From NCBI GenBank assembly GCA_946122785.1, contig CAMGYJ010000003.1, forward strand, positions 26,243,811 to 26,307,810: DNA of 64,000 nt, read 5' to 3'. This DNA is from Linum tenue. Its lineage: Eukaryota > Streptophyta > Magnoliopsida > Malpighiales > Linaceae. Positions 46,293 to 57,111 of the stretch are shown piece by piece. The translations under genes were made by a program, and so were the position numbers. The first letter of the stretch is position 1; each line of letters begins with the position of its first letter. Below the pieces are notes generated by a model. The model ran no database searches. It saw only the letters and a program-made list of their open reading frames with translations, and had not been told where the DNA came from.

Positions 46293-47142
46293 TATTCACC
46301 CCTATTCCTGGGGCGTTTGGGCTCTCCTTTTCGACAATTACATGTTGTTCCTCCTCAAAGTCAACAGTTGTGGCTAGTTTAGAAAGCGCATCTGCGTGCG
46401 CGTTATCACCTCGTGCTATATGAGAGAGCTTCCAATCCTCGAAACCCTGCGCTCTCTTCTTCGCTTCTTCCACATAGCGCAGCAAACAATCTTCCTTGAC
46501 TTCAAACTCTCTCAGCACCTGTCGAACCACCAATGCAGAGTCGGAGAAAACGTCCAGGCGCCTTGCCCCTAGCTCCTCCGCGATGCGCATGCCATTGATC
46601 AGTGCCTTGTATTCGGCCGCATTGTTGGTTTTAAGTGTTGAGAATCGCAGAGCCACTTCGTGTGTGACACCCCTTGGCGTTTCCGAGACTATACCAGCGC
46701 CTGCACCTGTCTTACTTACCGCGCCATCGACAAATAGCTTCCACCTTCCTTCATCGGTTCTTGTATGTTCAATCGTTCCTTCTGCTACAAAGTCTGCTAG
46801 GACTTGGGCTTTGATGGAAGGGCGAGGAGCATACTGAATATCAAACTCACTTAGCTCAACTGCCCATTTAGTTAGGCGCCCCGAAGCACTTGTGCTATGA
46901 AGAATTCTTTTCATTGGTAGGTTGGTCAGTATGGTGACCGTGTGTCCTTGAAAATAGGGCCTCAGTTTTTGGGCGGCAGTTACCAATGCCAGGGCTGCCT
47001 TCTCGATGGCTGGGTACCTCCTTTCGGTTGGAAGGAGCGTCTTGCTGATGTAGTATACCGATTGATCTGCAAGATTTTCAAAGTGACGCCTAACCAGCAC
47101 CGCACTGATAGCCACGTCTGATATGGCTATGTAAAGGAACAA
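46231..47142 (-). pseudogene. Tat element 1 tandem RNase H domains (gRH and aRH)
   Basis: The first, element-type RNase H has 'LYIAISDVAISAVLV', 'YYISKTL', 'LTNLPMKRIL', 'WAVELSEFDIQY'. The second, acquired RNase H has 'WKLFVDGAVS', 'NNAAEYKALI', 'VFSDSALVV', 'DNAHADALSKLA', i.e. the D-E-D-D catalytic series. Two RNase H domains in a row identify the Tat lineage. Joined to RT by a frame change near 47,150. Confidence 0.9.
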
Positions 47143-47162
47143 ACGCTCTCCCTCTTTTGGAG

Positions 47163-48594
47163 CTACCAGGATAGGGGGTTCACCAGCAGAGTTTTCATCT
47201 CCTCGAATGCCTTCTCACACTCCTCCGTCCATTTGAACTTGGATTTTTTCTTTAGATAATTGAAGAGCGGGGCGCACCTATCCGCTGACCTGGGAATGAA
47301 TCTGTTGAGCGCGGCGAGTTTACCTGCCAATGCCTGAACTTCCTTTACCGTTCTTGGCGACTTGAGTTCGGCAATTGCCTTTATCTGTTTCGGATTAGCC
47401 TCAATACCACGGCGAGTGATCATGAATCCTAAGAATTGACCCGCACCTGCCCCGAACACGCACTTGAGGGGGTTAAGCTTCAGATTGTGACGCCTCAGGT
47501 TCTCAAACATCTCCCTTAGATTGCTCAGGTGGTCACCCTCTTCCTTACTTTTGATTAACACATCGTCCACGTATGCCTCCACATTTCTCCCTATCTGTCC
47601 TCCAAAGACTTTGTCCACCATCCTCTGATAGGTGGCACTTGCGTTCTTCAAGCCAAATGGCATTACCACGTAGCAATAGTTCTCGTACGTGGTCATGAAA
47701 GCCGTTTTCTCTTGATCCTCTTCGCTGAGAGGGATTTGATGGTACCTTGAAAACATGTCAAGAAAGCTTAACATCTCGTGATTGGAGGTGGCATCGACTA
47801 GTTGGTCAATCCTTGGTAATGGGTATGGGTCCTTCGGACATGCTTTGTTTAGTGAGGTGAAGTCGATACACATTCGCCATGTCCCGTTGTGTTTCTTGAC
47901 TTATACTGTGTTTGCTAACCACTTCGGGTATTGCACCTCTCGAATGAACCCTGCCTTAAGTAGCTTATGTACCTCTTCCATCATGGCTACCCTTCTTGCC
48001 AACGATGCTCCCCTCCTTTTTTGTTGTATTGGCACGATTTCTGGTTTCACAGAGAGCTTATGTTCCATAAGATCCTTAGAGACGCCTGGCATGTCTTCAG
48101 GGCTCCAAGCAAATAAATCTGCGTACTCCCTTAACAGGTGGATCATTGGGAGACGCATGTGTTCTGGTAGATGGGCAGAAAGTCGGACGACTCGGCTTGG
48201 GTCGTCAGGGTCTAATGGTAGCTCTATCTCTGAATCAACTGCTCCTGGGCGCGGCACCTCCGTTGTTCTAGCATCAATTGTGTGTATTTTTGGCTTGTGA
48301 ATGGTCGCCGCATAGCACGCCTTTGCTGCCTTCGCATCCCCCCTGGCTATCCCCATTCCCTGGGATGTTTGGAACTTCATCGCTTGATGACAGTTTGAGG
48401 CTACAGCTCCGAACCGAGCTAGGAAGGGCCTCCCTAGAATGGAATTATACGCGGACAGGCAGTCGGCAATGTGGAAGTCCACCTGGTGTGTGACACTTGG
48501 CTCCTCGTCTCCTACCTTGATCCTTAAGCACGCAGTTCCTAGTACCTTCACATTTGCTCCGGAAAAGCCGACAAGTTGGACCTCTTAGGCTTGC
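47163..48594 (-). pseudogene. Tat element 1 protease C-terminus and reverse transcriptase
   Basis: From 48,594: protease tail ('VGFSGANVKVLGTA', 'YNSILGRPFLARFGA'), a linker ('LFAWSPEDMPGV'), then RT with 'KLLKAGFIREV', 'MCIDFTSLNKACPKD', 'LSFLDMFSRYHQI', 'PFGLKNASATYQRMV', 'EAYVDDVLIKSK' and 'FLGFMITRRGIEANP'. An in-frame TAA at 47,901-47,903 interrupts RT; both sides are in the same frame. The catalytic YVDD is intact. Confidence 0.9.
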
Positions 48595-48599
48595 ATAAC

Positions 48600-50037
48600 T
48601 GACACGCTAAAACACAACACCTAATAGTGGCCAAGTGTAACCAATGAAAGGGATTGCAGTATAGTGGCACAAGTAATAAATATTGAATCCACGGGTCTCT
48701 AGAGTTACTATTACTCAGCTTCAGTTCATTATCTAGCAAACTAGATTAAGGATTGATTAACTAAACTACTCTACTAACTAAACTAAGTAAAACTACTAAT
48801 TACAGTTTGGAAACTCACTTAGGTATGATTCCCCCTAGCTCCTCAATTAGGTCCAAGTTGCAATTACCTTTGGTTGATCTACTGTTTATTAAACTGCGGA
48901 AGATCCTAAATTAGCTTGGAATCTCTTAAGCTGACCAAGCCCTCTCAGTCCAACTACCCGGCAGACGACTAGTCTTCACCAGGATAGAAAGCTGAGGCTA
49001 TGAACACAGAACTCCACTACTGGAATGAATTCCAGTACAAAGCAGTGAATTGATTGATTGACTCTCGCACAACCAATTCCCCACTATCAATCAAGGAAGC
49101 TCTCTTAACCTAATCAGATTCTATCTATCATAGGTTAAAGCAGAAATCAAGAGAATTTGATCAAGATTCAATTGACTCAATAAATCATGCCTCAATCGAT
49201 TATAATCAAACAATATAGCATCCAAAACTTCACACAAGAAAGATCCTAACAGATGGAACTAGGGTTCCTCAAAACCTAAGGGAAGGGAAGTTACTCCATA
49301 GAGAAGAGAGAGACTGCAGAAATCTGATCTAGATCTTCAATCTCCATCTCCAAGCTTGATTCCCGAGCTCCAATGGCGAAGAAATCGTCCAAAATAGCTC
49401 CAAGAATGTTCCCAAGTCGCTCTCTCTCTCTAGGGTTCGTCCCTTGGGTGTTTGGGAACCAAAACCCAGCTCTCCCTTTCCTTTGGCTCGAATCTACCTC
49501 AAAAACCCGATTCTGGGCGAATTACGGGCTGAATTACGGTCGTAATTCTTCCATGCCCGTATTTTCCCCAAAACACGCGTTTTGGTTAAGTTTCAGCGCA
49601 CCCAAAGCTCCTCTCGGCAGTGAAAATACGGGCATGGGAGGCCAAATTACGGTCGTAATTCTCCTGCCCGTAATTCTTCCTCCGCTCCTGTTCAAAGCTT
49701 CGTTTCTTCCTCGTCCGGACTCCAAATCAGTCGCCATTTGAACCAAGACGCTCGTAGTCTCATCCTCTTTCTTTTCATAACAAAATTACATGATTATCTG
49801 TCCATAATATGAGGTATAAATCCATTATTCCTCAGGTCATGCTCGTGTTTCTTCTCCCGAATTGCCAAATGATATCCGATTGACTTGAAACTTGTGCCTA
49901 CGCTTCACTTTATGTGCTAGGACCTGAAATGTGACAAAGGAACACAACATAGCATAAAATAGGCCAAAGAAAGCATAAACTCAAGCCAAAATGAAGAAGA
50001 AACGAGGGTGCAAACATGTGCAAATCCGATGTTATCA
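48600..50037 (-). mobile_element. Solo LTR (1,438 bp) inserted in Tat protease, TSD ATAAC
   Basis: On + it starts TGACACGCTA and ends GATGTTATCA; exact duplications ATAAC lie at 48,595-48,599 and 50,038-50,042. Read on minus it starts TGATAACATC and ends TTAGCGTGTCA with a 'gacccgtggattcaata' stretch near its 3' end, like other long plant gypsy LTRs, so the minus orientation is likely. It shares style ('gtttgctagataa') with the solo LTR at 8,182. No internal region remains. Confidence 0.92.
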
Positions 50038-50042
50038 ATAAC

Positions 50043-50423
50043 CTCAGGGGGTGTCTGCATTTGGCGCCAACAGAAATAGAAGAGTATGTCAGCGGAGCTC
50101 CCACTATCTACCAGCACTTGGAATACCTTGCACCCTTCCACTTGTATGTTGATGACAAGAGGGCTTTCAAATGGGCCCTCCTGAGAATAGTCTTGCGATG
50201 TAAATGACAAGTTAGGACCCTCTTGTTTTGCGATCTTCATACACCACGTGTCACTCGCTTGCCCCTTGCGCTTCTTCTTTCGGCTGGGCTCCCCTCCCGC
50301 GATGGTTCTTATCTCCTTGACATTTGGGTTAGGACCCAGGCGCTCCTGCACCGGTGGCCTTGCGGCTGGAGAGCGACTGCGCTCCCGCGGGGATTGATTT
50401 CCCTGTTCTGCTTTTTGGAACAT
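50043..50423 (-). pseudogene. Tat element 1 gag-protease junction with protease active site
   Basis: Minus-strand frame with Arg/Ser/Pro-rich Gag end ('RERSRSPAARPP'), 'EIRTIAGG', and the aspartic protease motif 'VLVDSGSSADILFY'. The frame is cut at 50,043 by the solo LTR; the rest of protease resumes at 48,594. Confidence 0.9.
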
Positions 50424-50449
50424 TTCTCTTACTCCTCCTTGATCTGAGA

Positions 50450-51790
50450 TTATCTTAAGTGCCTTTTTGAAGTAGTGGCAGTCAACGGTTTATGAGTGCG
50501 CGAGTTGTGGTACTCGCAGTGCATGTCTACCTGCCCACGCGATTGATTCACGTTCTCGCGGTTGGTTTGGTCATGGCGAGGCTCTTGTGAATTTGCAAGA
50601 ACATCTCTTCTTACCCAGACATTGGGACGTCGGGCATCATCTCGTCGATCTGGACTCCGCCTTCTGGTCCTCGGCGCCTCACCCCTCCCATTTTGAGCTG
50701 GGCGCCTGGAGCCACCTCCATGTTCCTCCTCCTTTGCCCCTATTGCCTCCTCCATGAGGATTGCCTTCTGAACCTTTTCTTCCGGTTCAGCTACCTGTCG
50801 TATCTCTCTTTTGGCTAGAGAGCGCCTTAGCTCTTCGTTAGTGCTTGCATCCATTAGATTGGTGCGCATAAGAGGAGGGGTTAGGTCTTTGACATCGGAT
50901 GCGACTTCCCACCATCGCCCCATGAAGTGCCTGAGGCTCTCTCCCTTTCTTTGCTTAAGATTGACAAGTGCACGAACCGTTAGCGTTTGCTTCTTCTGGC
51001 TTGCGTACTTTGTTGTAAATAACAAAGCGAATTGAGCGAAGCTCTGAATGATGCCCTCTGGAATCGAGGAGTACCAGCTACTGCATCATCCTCCGGTGAA
51101 GGTTGAGGGGAATGCCTTGCACAAGGCGGCGTCAGACGCATTGAGAAGTTGCATTTTTGGCAGAACGCACTCAAGTGATCTTCTAGATCGGATTTTCCTT
51201 CATATGAGGGTAGGCCGATGCTTGCGAAATTTGGTGGGATTGGTGTTTCGAGCACTCCCTTTGACAACGGCTGCCTAATGATTTGGGCACTTCTTTCTTC
51301 CGAGGCGCCGTAGTTGAGTCGGGCGTACTTCTCCAGGTAGATGTCGTCGTCAGCTTCAATTGCGTCCTCATTTGGTGAGGCGCCCACACCCTCCCGTGGG
51401 GAGTTCATGGGTAGCACCTCAACCTCCTGCATCCTGCATCTTTCCTCGGAGGCGCCTCCTCTCCTCTATGGCTTCTTGGGGATTGGGAGACGCCTGATCG
51501 TTGACCTTTGTCAGTGCTGTCAACGCAATCATGACTTGGTCAAGTTGGCCTTGCATGCTCGCCATTTGAAGTGCTTGCTTCTCCCGAAGCTCCGCTAGTT
51601 GGCCCTCCAGGCGCTCCGTGCCTTCTCCGTTTCCTGATGGATCGTCATCGTCGGATGCTTCTAAACCTTGGATGGTGAGTGGTTGGGGGTTGATCGCTTC
51701 ACGACCAACCACTTGCTTGAGAGGGGTCTTTGTTGGTGTCGGACTCCTTTCTTCCCCCTTCTTTGTGTTGGAAGCGTCTTTCAAATTCAT
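50450..51790 (-). pseudogene. Tat element 1 gag
   Basis: A start ATG at 51,790 lies just downstream of the PBS. The N-terminal part is acidic with a coiled-coil stretch ('QLAELREKQALQMASMQGQ'), then 'LPSYEGKSDLEDHLSAF' and the retrotransposon gag core ('TVRALVNLKQRKGESLRHFM', 'GRWWEVASDV'), an Arg-rich tail and 'CEYHNSRTHK'. The frames from 51,419, 50,980 and 50,450 differ, so at least two frame changes separate them. Confidence 0.85.
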
Positions 51791-51797
51791 GCTTGGT

Positions 51798-51814
51798 CCC
51801 ACGGTGGGCGCCAA
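51798..51814 (-). promoter_or_regulatory. Primer-binding site of Tat element 1
   Basis: On the minus strand TGGCGCCCACCGTGGG starts two bases after the 5' LTR end (CAAACA-AT). This is the common PBS type of Tat-lineage elements. Confidence 0.82.
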
Positions 51815-51815
51815 T

Positions 51816-52260
51816 TGTTTGAGCCCGGGCGACTGGGCGTCACTCGGGTCCAAGGGGTTTGGGACGTCAGCCATGACTTTGAGGGGGAAGGCGCCCCGCC
51901 TCGCCATAAGTAGAAAAAGAGAAGAAGTATATAGAGAGAGAAAGTAGAGAGAAGTTAGAGTAAGAGTAGATAGATTGCCATTTATGAGGAGAGAACTCCT
52001 ATTTATACACATTTGAGGGTTAGGTAGTGGTCTGGGCGCCTGCCAAGCCATAAATGCTGTGGTCGGGCGCCTCAGACCTTCTGACACTGTACATGGTCCT
52101 TTTTGACAGAGGGTGTCCCCCTGCCCCTTGTCCTTGCTGATGTCAGGTGCCTGATTTTGTCTCTTGTCTCCCAGCCTTGTCTTTTTGCTCTTTTGTCTTC
52201 TTTCCTTCTTTATGCCATTAGCTAGGGTATTGTTTCCTTAGTTACTAGGATACCCTATCA
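51816..52260 (-). repeat. 5' LTR of Tat element 1
   Basis: 445 bp, equal in length to the partner at 39,012-39,456, with only scattered substitutions (for example near 51,885-51,910 and 52,152). This indicates a fairly recent insertion. Confidence 0.95.
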
Positions 52261-52265
52261 AAATT

Positions 52266-54233
52266 AATTATTTTAAATATAAATATATAAATAATAGTAA
52301 AGTTAATAATTTAATTAATTAAATACGAATATTAAACATGTTATATGTATTTTATAAGTGTTTAGTACGGGAGTCATTAAATGAACGGAAAAATATGAAA
52401 CAGTGTGAAAATAATACAGCAGATAAAATACATACGGAATATTGAACATTTGGCAGATGTAAAAGATGATAACTAAGTGTTTTTATTTTCGTAAGATATT
52501 ATCCTCTTTATTTTAATTTGGATTTAAAAAAAGATTAACTTATATATGTTTTTAATATATTTTGAGTAAAATATTTCATATCATCCATACCACACATTAC
52601 CATCCTTACACCACCTGATATCACTTGATACCACATTCGTTATATTTTGAATTTTGAAAAAATTTGTGGAGAAAGAATGGTTTCATTCTTTCTCTTATAT
52701 CTATAAATTTCTAGAAAAAAATTCAGAATCAAATATATCATCCTATACCAAGATGGTAACCGGTAGTATATGATAATAAGAAAATGACGGTTAACATATT
52801 CATACTATCGTGTATGCAACTATTCTATAGTATGATAATGGATTATTATATTTCATCGACATTATCATATCTGGCTGTTTCCGATTTTGAGTTTTTTTTT
52901 TAAATCCTTTCCAGCTCCTGCAATCCTATTCTTTTATCTTTGGCAATCGGCACGATAGCTGGTCTCCTGCTCGCTGACATAACCGGTCAGTTACTGGGTG
53001 CCACGGTGGAAAAAACCACAGATTTATGTTTTTTCTTTCCTTTCACATTTTAATCAAATTATTATTATTATTATGATGACGATGATGATAAAAATACTAA
53101 TGATTAAACCATGGAAAGAGATCAGATGCATAATTTGATTCTACATAAAAGGTGAGTTGAATTGTTTAAATCTAGGATACTACTTTACTAGTCTTATCTT
53201 TGCACATTTGGTGGTTGATCATTTTTAAAGATCTACAATCTAAGCCAATTGAGTTACCCTTCAAAGTGTATTTATATAATAAAAAATTAGTTGTGTGAAT
53301 CTATAATCAATCGATATTGTTGTCAAAAATTACATGAACACGAGCAAGAGTGATCATAATGATTTTAGATCTACAACATCAGACAATCCATGGGTCATTC
53401 ATAATCAAGATTTCTTAACCTTATTCAGAGATTAATTTGATTTGTTACTTTTGCTTCAGTTTTTTTCGGTCATTTGGCTATGGGTAACAAAATTGGTTAA
53501 TGAATGAATCTTAAGTTGTCTACCTGTGTTTAATGTGATATGTCGAGTGATTCATTTTAAAAAAAGTTATGGAATACAAGAGCGGGTGGAGATTATAAAT
53601 TTATAATGGGGTTAAAGAGCCCGCAAATATGGCTAATGCTTGCAATAGTCCAATCATAATTTGCGGGTTCTTTAGGAAGAACACACTAGCTAGGGTCACA
53701 TCGCTTAGTGCAATGACTGCTAACCTTAGGCTTGTTTAGTACGGTTTTGTTGTATTAGATGCAATATCATTGTGACAATAGAGGTGCAACCACAACACCA
53801 TAAAACTGAAAAACACAAACTCGTTTGGTTGCGAATTCTGAAAAATCATGGAAGTTGACAATTGTTTGTGTAGTTACTGCGTTAGACCTTGTTTAGTATT
53901 AATGTTGAAACTAAGATGAAAGTAGGAAAATAATTAGAGGAATAATGTGGTATAACGAGTTATGAGAAATTAAGAGAAAATAATATATGAAAATAATATT
54001 GACATTAATATTTCAGGATGAGTTATGAAAAAATAAAGCGGAAAAATATGTGAAAAAGTGAGTTTAGTGAGATTTGGTCATAGACTATTTTGAATGAAAT
54101 TATCACAACAATTTATATGATTCCACGGGAAGCATTTTTTGAAAACAAAGAAAGCTATCCAATCTTGTTTCACTATTTTTAACAATAATTTCTGTTGTAT
54201 TTCCAACTTTTGTTGCCACAACTACATTAAACA
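52266..54233. other. AT-rich intergenic, no gene
   Basis: No open frame with family features. 52,560-52,800 has repeated 'atcacttgataccac'-like words, possibly a decayed MITE related to 11,040-11,250. There is an (ATT)n-(GAT)n simple repeat at about 53,058-53,090. Confidence 0.5.
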
Positions 54234-54638
54234 TAGAGCTGGCTATTTGGTCCGGACTTTTTGGTTTTACTCGAAACTGGACCGTATAACGCAGACCGAG
54301 ACCGGATAGAAAACAATCCAATCAAATCTTCGAGCCTAGATTTGAGGTAAAAAACCGTTTGGGACCGGACCGAAAATCGGATAAAGACAGGATAAGAGAG
54401 CCCAACACTCAAAATTTTACCTCCTCACCCTTTCAGGCCTTAGGCCACTCAAATCCCCCCTCAGGCCACTCAAATCCCCACAAGTTCAATCTAAAATCAA
54501 GACAGAATTGGGATCGGACCGGTTCAAGACCGGACTGTATCCAATCCAATTTTTGGTCCTTATATTCTCGAAAAGACCGGACCGTAACCGAATCAATTCG
54601 AACCAATTTAATCGGATAGAACCGTATACCCACCTCTT
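54234..54638. mobile_element. Probable hAT-type MITE (about 405 bp)
   Basis: Left end AGAGCTGGCTATTTGG and right end (complement) GAGGTGGGTATACGG. The flanks TTAAACAT and TTAAACGT match at 7 of 8 bases. The interior has repeated 'ggaccgg' and 'accggac' words near both ends and a short 'aggccactcaaatcccc' duplication in the middle. Borders are approximate. Confidence 0.6.
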
Positions 54639-54767
54639 AAACGTGCTTTCAATTTATGTGTCGACAATACATATATGAAAATAGAAAAAAAAAAGATATA
54701 TTAAAAAGTGACATAGCTAGAGTTCTCATTATTGGAAAGCAAGCACGAAAGTTATTGGGGATACAGC

Positions 54768-55062
54768 AGGGGAAAGGCCGAAAGGTTAATTGCTTAGGAT
54801 TTAGGGTTTCTGTTTGGACTTTAGTTTTGAGAATTGAGTTGCCGAGTCGCCTACGACGTTTGGGTTTGCTGAAATTGCCTGATTTAGTGAAAGTCCACTT
54901 CGGTATCGGAATACCGAATTCCGACGGTATTTTACCATATCGGACTCGGTACACCGACTGCCATAAATTCCCAGCCGTTTACCGTTTGGTTCGGTTAACG
55001 GGTTAATCGATAACCGCGGTTACCGGTTAACCCGTTAACCAAAAAAACGGTTAGCAGCCCTA
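54768..55062. mobile_element. Probable hAT-type MITE (295 bp), TSD GATACAGC
   Basis: Exact 8-bp duplications GATACAGC lie at 54,760-54,767 and 55,063-55,070. Ends AGGGGAAAGG and AGCAGCCCTA give only short AGGG/CCCT inverted termini. The right half is dense in 'ggttaac' and 'cggtta' words. Confidence 0.6.
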
Positions 55063-55785
55063 GATACAGCCAAGACGAAGTTTGAGTTTATGTCCATTGA
55101 AAAACAAAATGGTTTATCCTTTGAGTTCAAGAGCTATATCAAGAGCCTGGAACACTCGATAAATAGACATCTAAGATCCATGTCAAGGATGATTAATTAA
55201 TGAATTAAAGGTTTTGGGCCATACCTTGACCAATGAGAAGCAACTGCCTCATATTAAAGTCTCTTTTCCCACTAACGAGTGTAAACATCAACTTTTTCAA
55301 TCATAGAAATGTAATTTGACATTTTGTGGGTGTGTGATCAATATGTCAACATTTTGGTCTAATTGAGCCAAATTTAACTCATTCCATTCTTAAACTTAAT
55401 TCTGGATATCAAATTAAAGTTTTTCATCTTAATTTACACCATACAATTTTTCTTTCCCTTTCTTCCTCCCCACAAACAAATATTTGTTTTATAAAATTGG
55501 AGGATTGAATAAACCAATCACAATAGCCATTTGAAATTCTTCTCTTGCTCTGTAGTTGTTGATCATCTTGTAAAATTATTTATAGAGTTAGAGATGGGGG
55601 CTTCGGCTGTGAATTGCGGTCGAAAAATTGAGTTTCGCTATGAAAGTCTTTCTTTAGTGTAACACCAATAACAAAACTATGATAAAACTTCAACTGGAAT
55701 TTCCCTCATTACTCTACTCTCTTTATCACTCGATTTAACTGCTTAAGACTCGTTTCTTTATTATTATCCACTCATCCAGTTTAAA
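55063..55785. other. Intergenic, no gene
   Basis: AT-rich, only short frames and no repeat boundary seen. Confidence 0.5.
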
Positions 55786-55802
55786 GCATCCCTTTATATT
55801 TA

Positions 55803-55929
55803 TTTATTTATTTTAAATAAGGATGATATAGGTTACTTTTTTGTTATTAGGTACTACTAAAGGGACTCGAACCTGAGACCTCCAGGTTCATGGCTAGTGG
55901 TATTACCACTAGACCAATCCCTTGTTCGT
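55803..55929 (-). mobile_element. tRNA-derived SINE with 17-bp TSD
   Basis: On the minus strand a tRNA-like head has a pol III A box (TGGTCTAGTGG) and B box (GGTTCGAGTCC) about 35 bp apart, then a short body and an A/T-rich tail ('aaaataaataaa'). The 17-bp duplication GCATCCCTTTATATTTA flanks it exactly at 55,786-55,802 and 55,930-55,946. The acceptor stem does not close as a functional tRNA. Confidence 0.88.
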
Positions 55930-56020
55930 GCATCCCTTTATATTTAATCTCAATATGTTTCTTTATTTGCATTTCACATTCCACATAAGTTTAAAAAGTG
56001 TACTTTATTTGGAAAGAAGA

Positions 56021-56467
56021 TGTTTGTGCCACGAACACCCTTAGCTTGCCTCCTTACACTCCATGCTCCGTAACCACGCTTGAGGCGCTTAGACCCTGCA
56101 TGCCCAACCTGCGTAGTGAGAGAAGCCAACCTGCGTAAATGCCACCTACCGAGTACTATTTATACTCGTCGAAGTCCCAACGGTCCTCCTGGCATTCAAG
56201 CCCACGTCACCGCTTCATTTAATGCATGGTACGGTACAACAGTCAGGCGCCCATACGTGACTTCCTCAGGACGTCTGAAGAGGGGCGCCCAGCAGGACCA
56301 CCTTCGCCAGATGGCCTCTTCTCCAACTTCTTCCTTCCGTACTGCTTGTCCTCTTCTTTCTTTTATCGCCATGCGCCTACCCCACCCTATGTGGTCCTAA
56401 TTCTCTGATTGGGCCTAATTCCTCATTCTATCTTTGTGGGCTTGGGCCTACTCATGTTTCCCCAACA
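56021..56467 (-). repeat. 3' LTR of Tat element 2 (about 447 bp)
   Basis: Read on minus it starts TGTTGGGGAAAC directly after the purine tract CTGGGGGACAAT (56,468-56,485) and ends GTGGCACAAACA. The partner LTR is outside, so the left border is inferred from the TG/CA ends. Confidence 0.75.
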
Positions 56468-57111
56468 ATTGTCCCCCAGTTAGGTGCTCATGGATCATCA
56501 TGAACGCCTAACTATGTAAAATTTGTTCATGACCCTTTTTGGAACAATGACACTACTTATCCCTCATCGCACCTTCACATTCTTGTCCCCCTGCATGTCT
56601 CCATAGGCGCCTAAAATTTTTGACCGACCTTTTCTTTGACCATTCCCCTATCCATCCTTTGCACTCCCGTCACATTACTCGGTATGCGCCCTCTTCCATA
56701 AATGACAGGCGCCTGCCCACTTATATGTCTCACAGGCGCCCCCAAAATTTGTGAACAACCTTTACTTCGACCATTCCCCTAACCGTCCTTTGCACTCCCA
56801 TCACATTATTTCGCAAGCGCCCTTCTCCATGAACGACAGGCGTCTGCCTCCTTATATCCGCCCCCCCCCCTCCCTCAGCGTGCGATTTTAAAATTTGAAT
56901 TTAAAATCACCTTTTTTTTTAAATTCAAATTTCAAAACATACGGCGATGATGAAATATGATGGTCGGGCGCGCATTCCCACACTTGCCTGTTGGGCTTTC
57001 CTTCATATAAATACCGCCTGTCACTTTCCCCTTGCCTCACTTTTGCGAAATCCCTCTCTCTCTAACCTAGCCGCATGTGCGCCTATCACACCAAACATCA
57101 AGGGATCGGCA

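Larger units (their letters stand above)
39012..52260 (-). mobile_element. Tat-lineage Ty3/gypsy retrotransposon (13.2 kb), TSD AAATT
   Basis: Two 445-bp LTRs at 39,012-39,456 and 51,816-52,260 are about 98% alike by eye. The TSD AAATT is exact at 39,007-39,011 and 52,261-52,265. Transcription is on the minus strand: PBS next to 51,816, gag, protease, RT, two RNase H domains, integrase, then a long 3' region with a + strand gene, then PPT and 3' LTR. The dual RNase H and the opposite-strand extra gene are hallmarks of the Tat lineage. Two later insertions (solo LTR 48,600-50,037 and hAT MITE 45,026-45,663) plus stops and frame changes inactivate it. Confidence 0.95.

Noticed and set aside
55845..55925. 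Functional tRNA gene
   Set aside because: A and B boxes are present, but the cloverleaf stems do not close, and a 17-bp TSD with an A-rich tail identifies a SINE.
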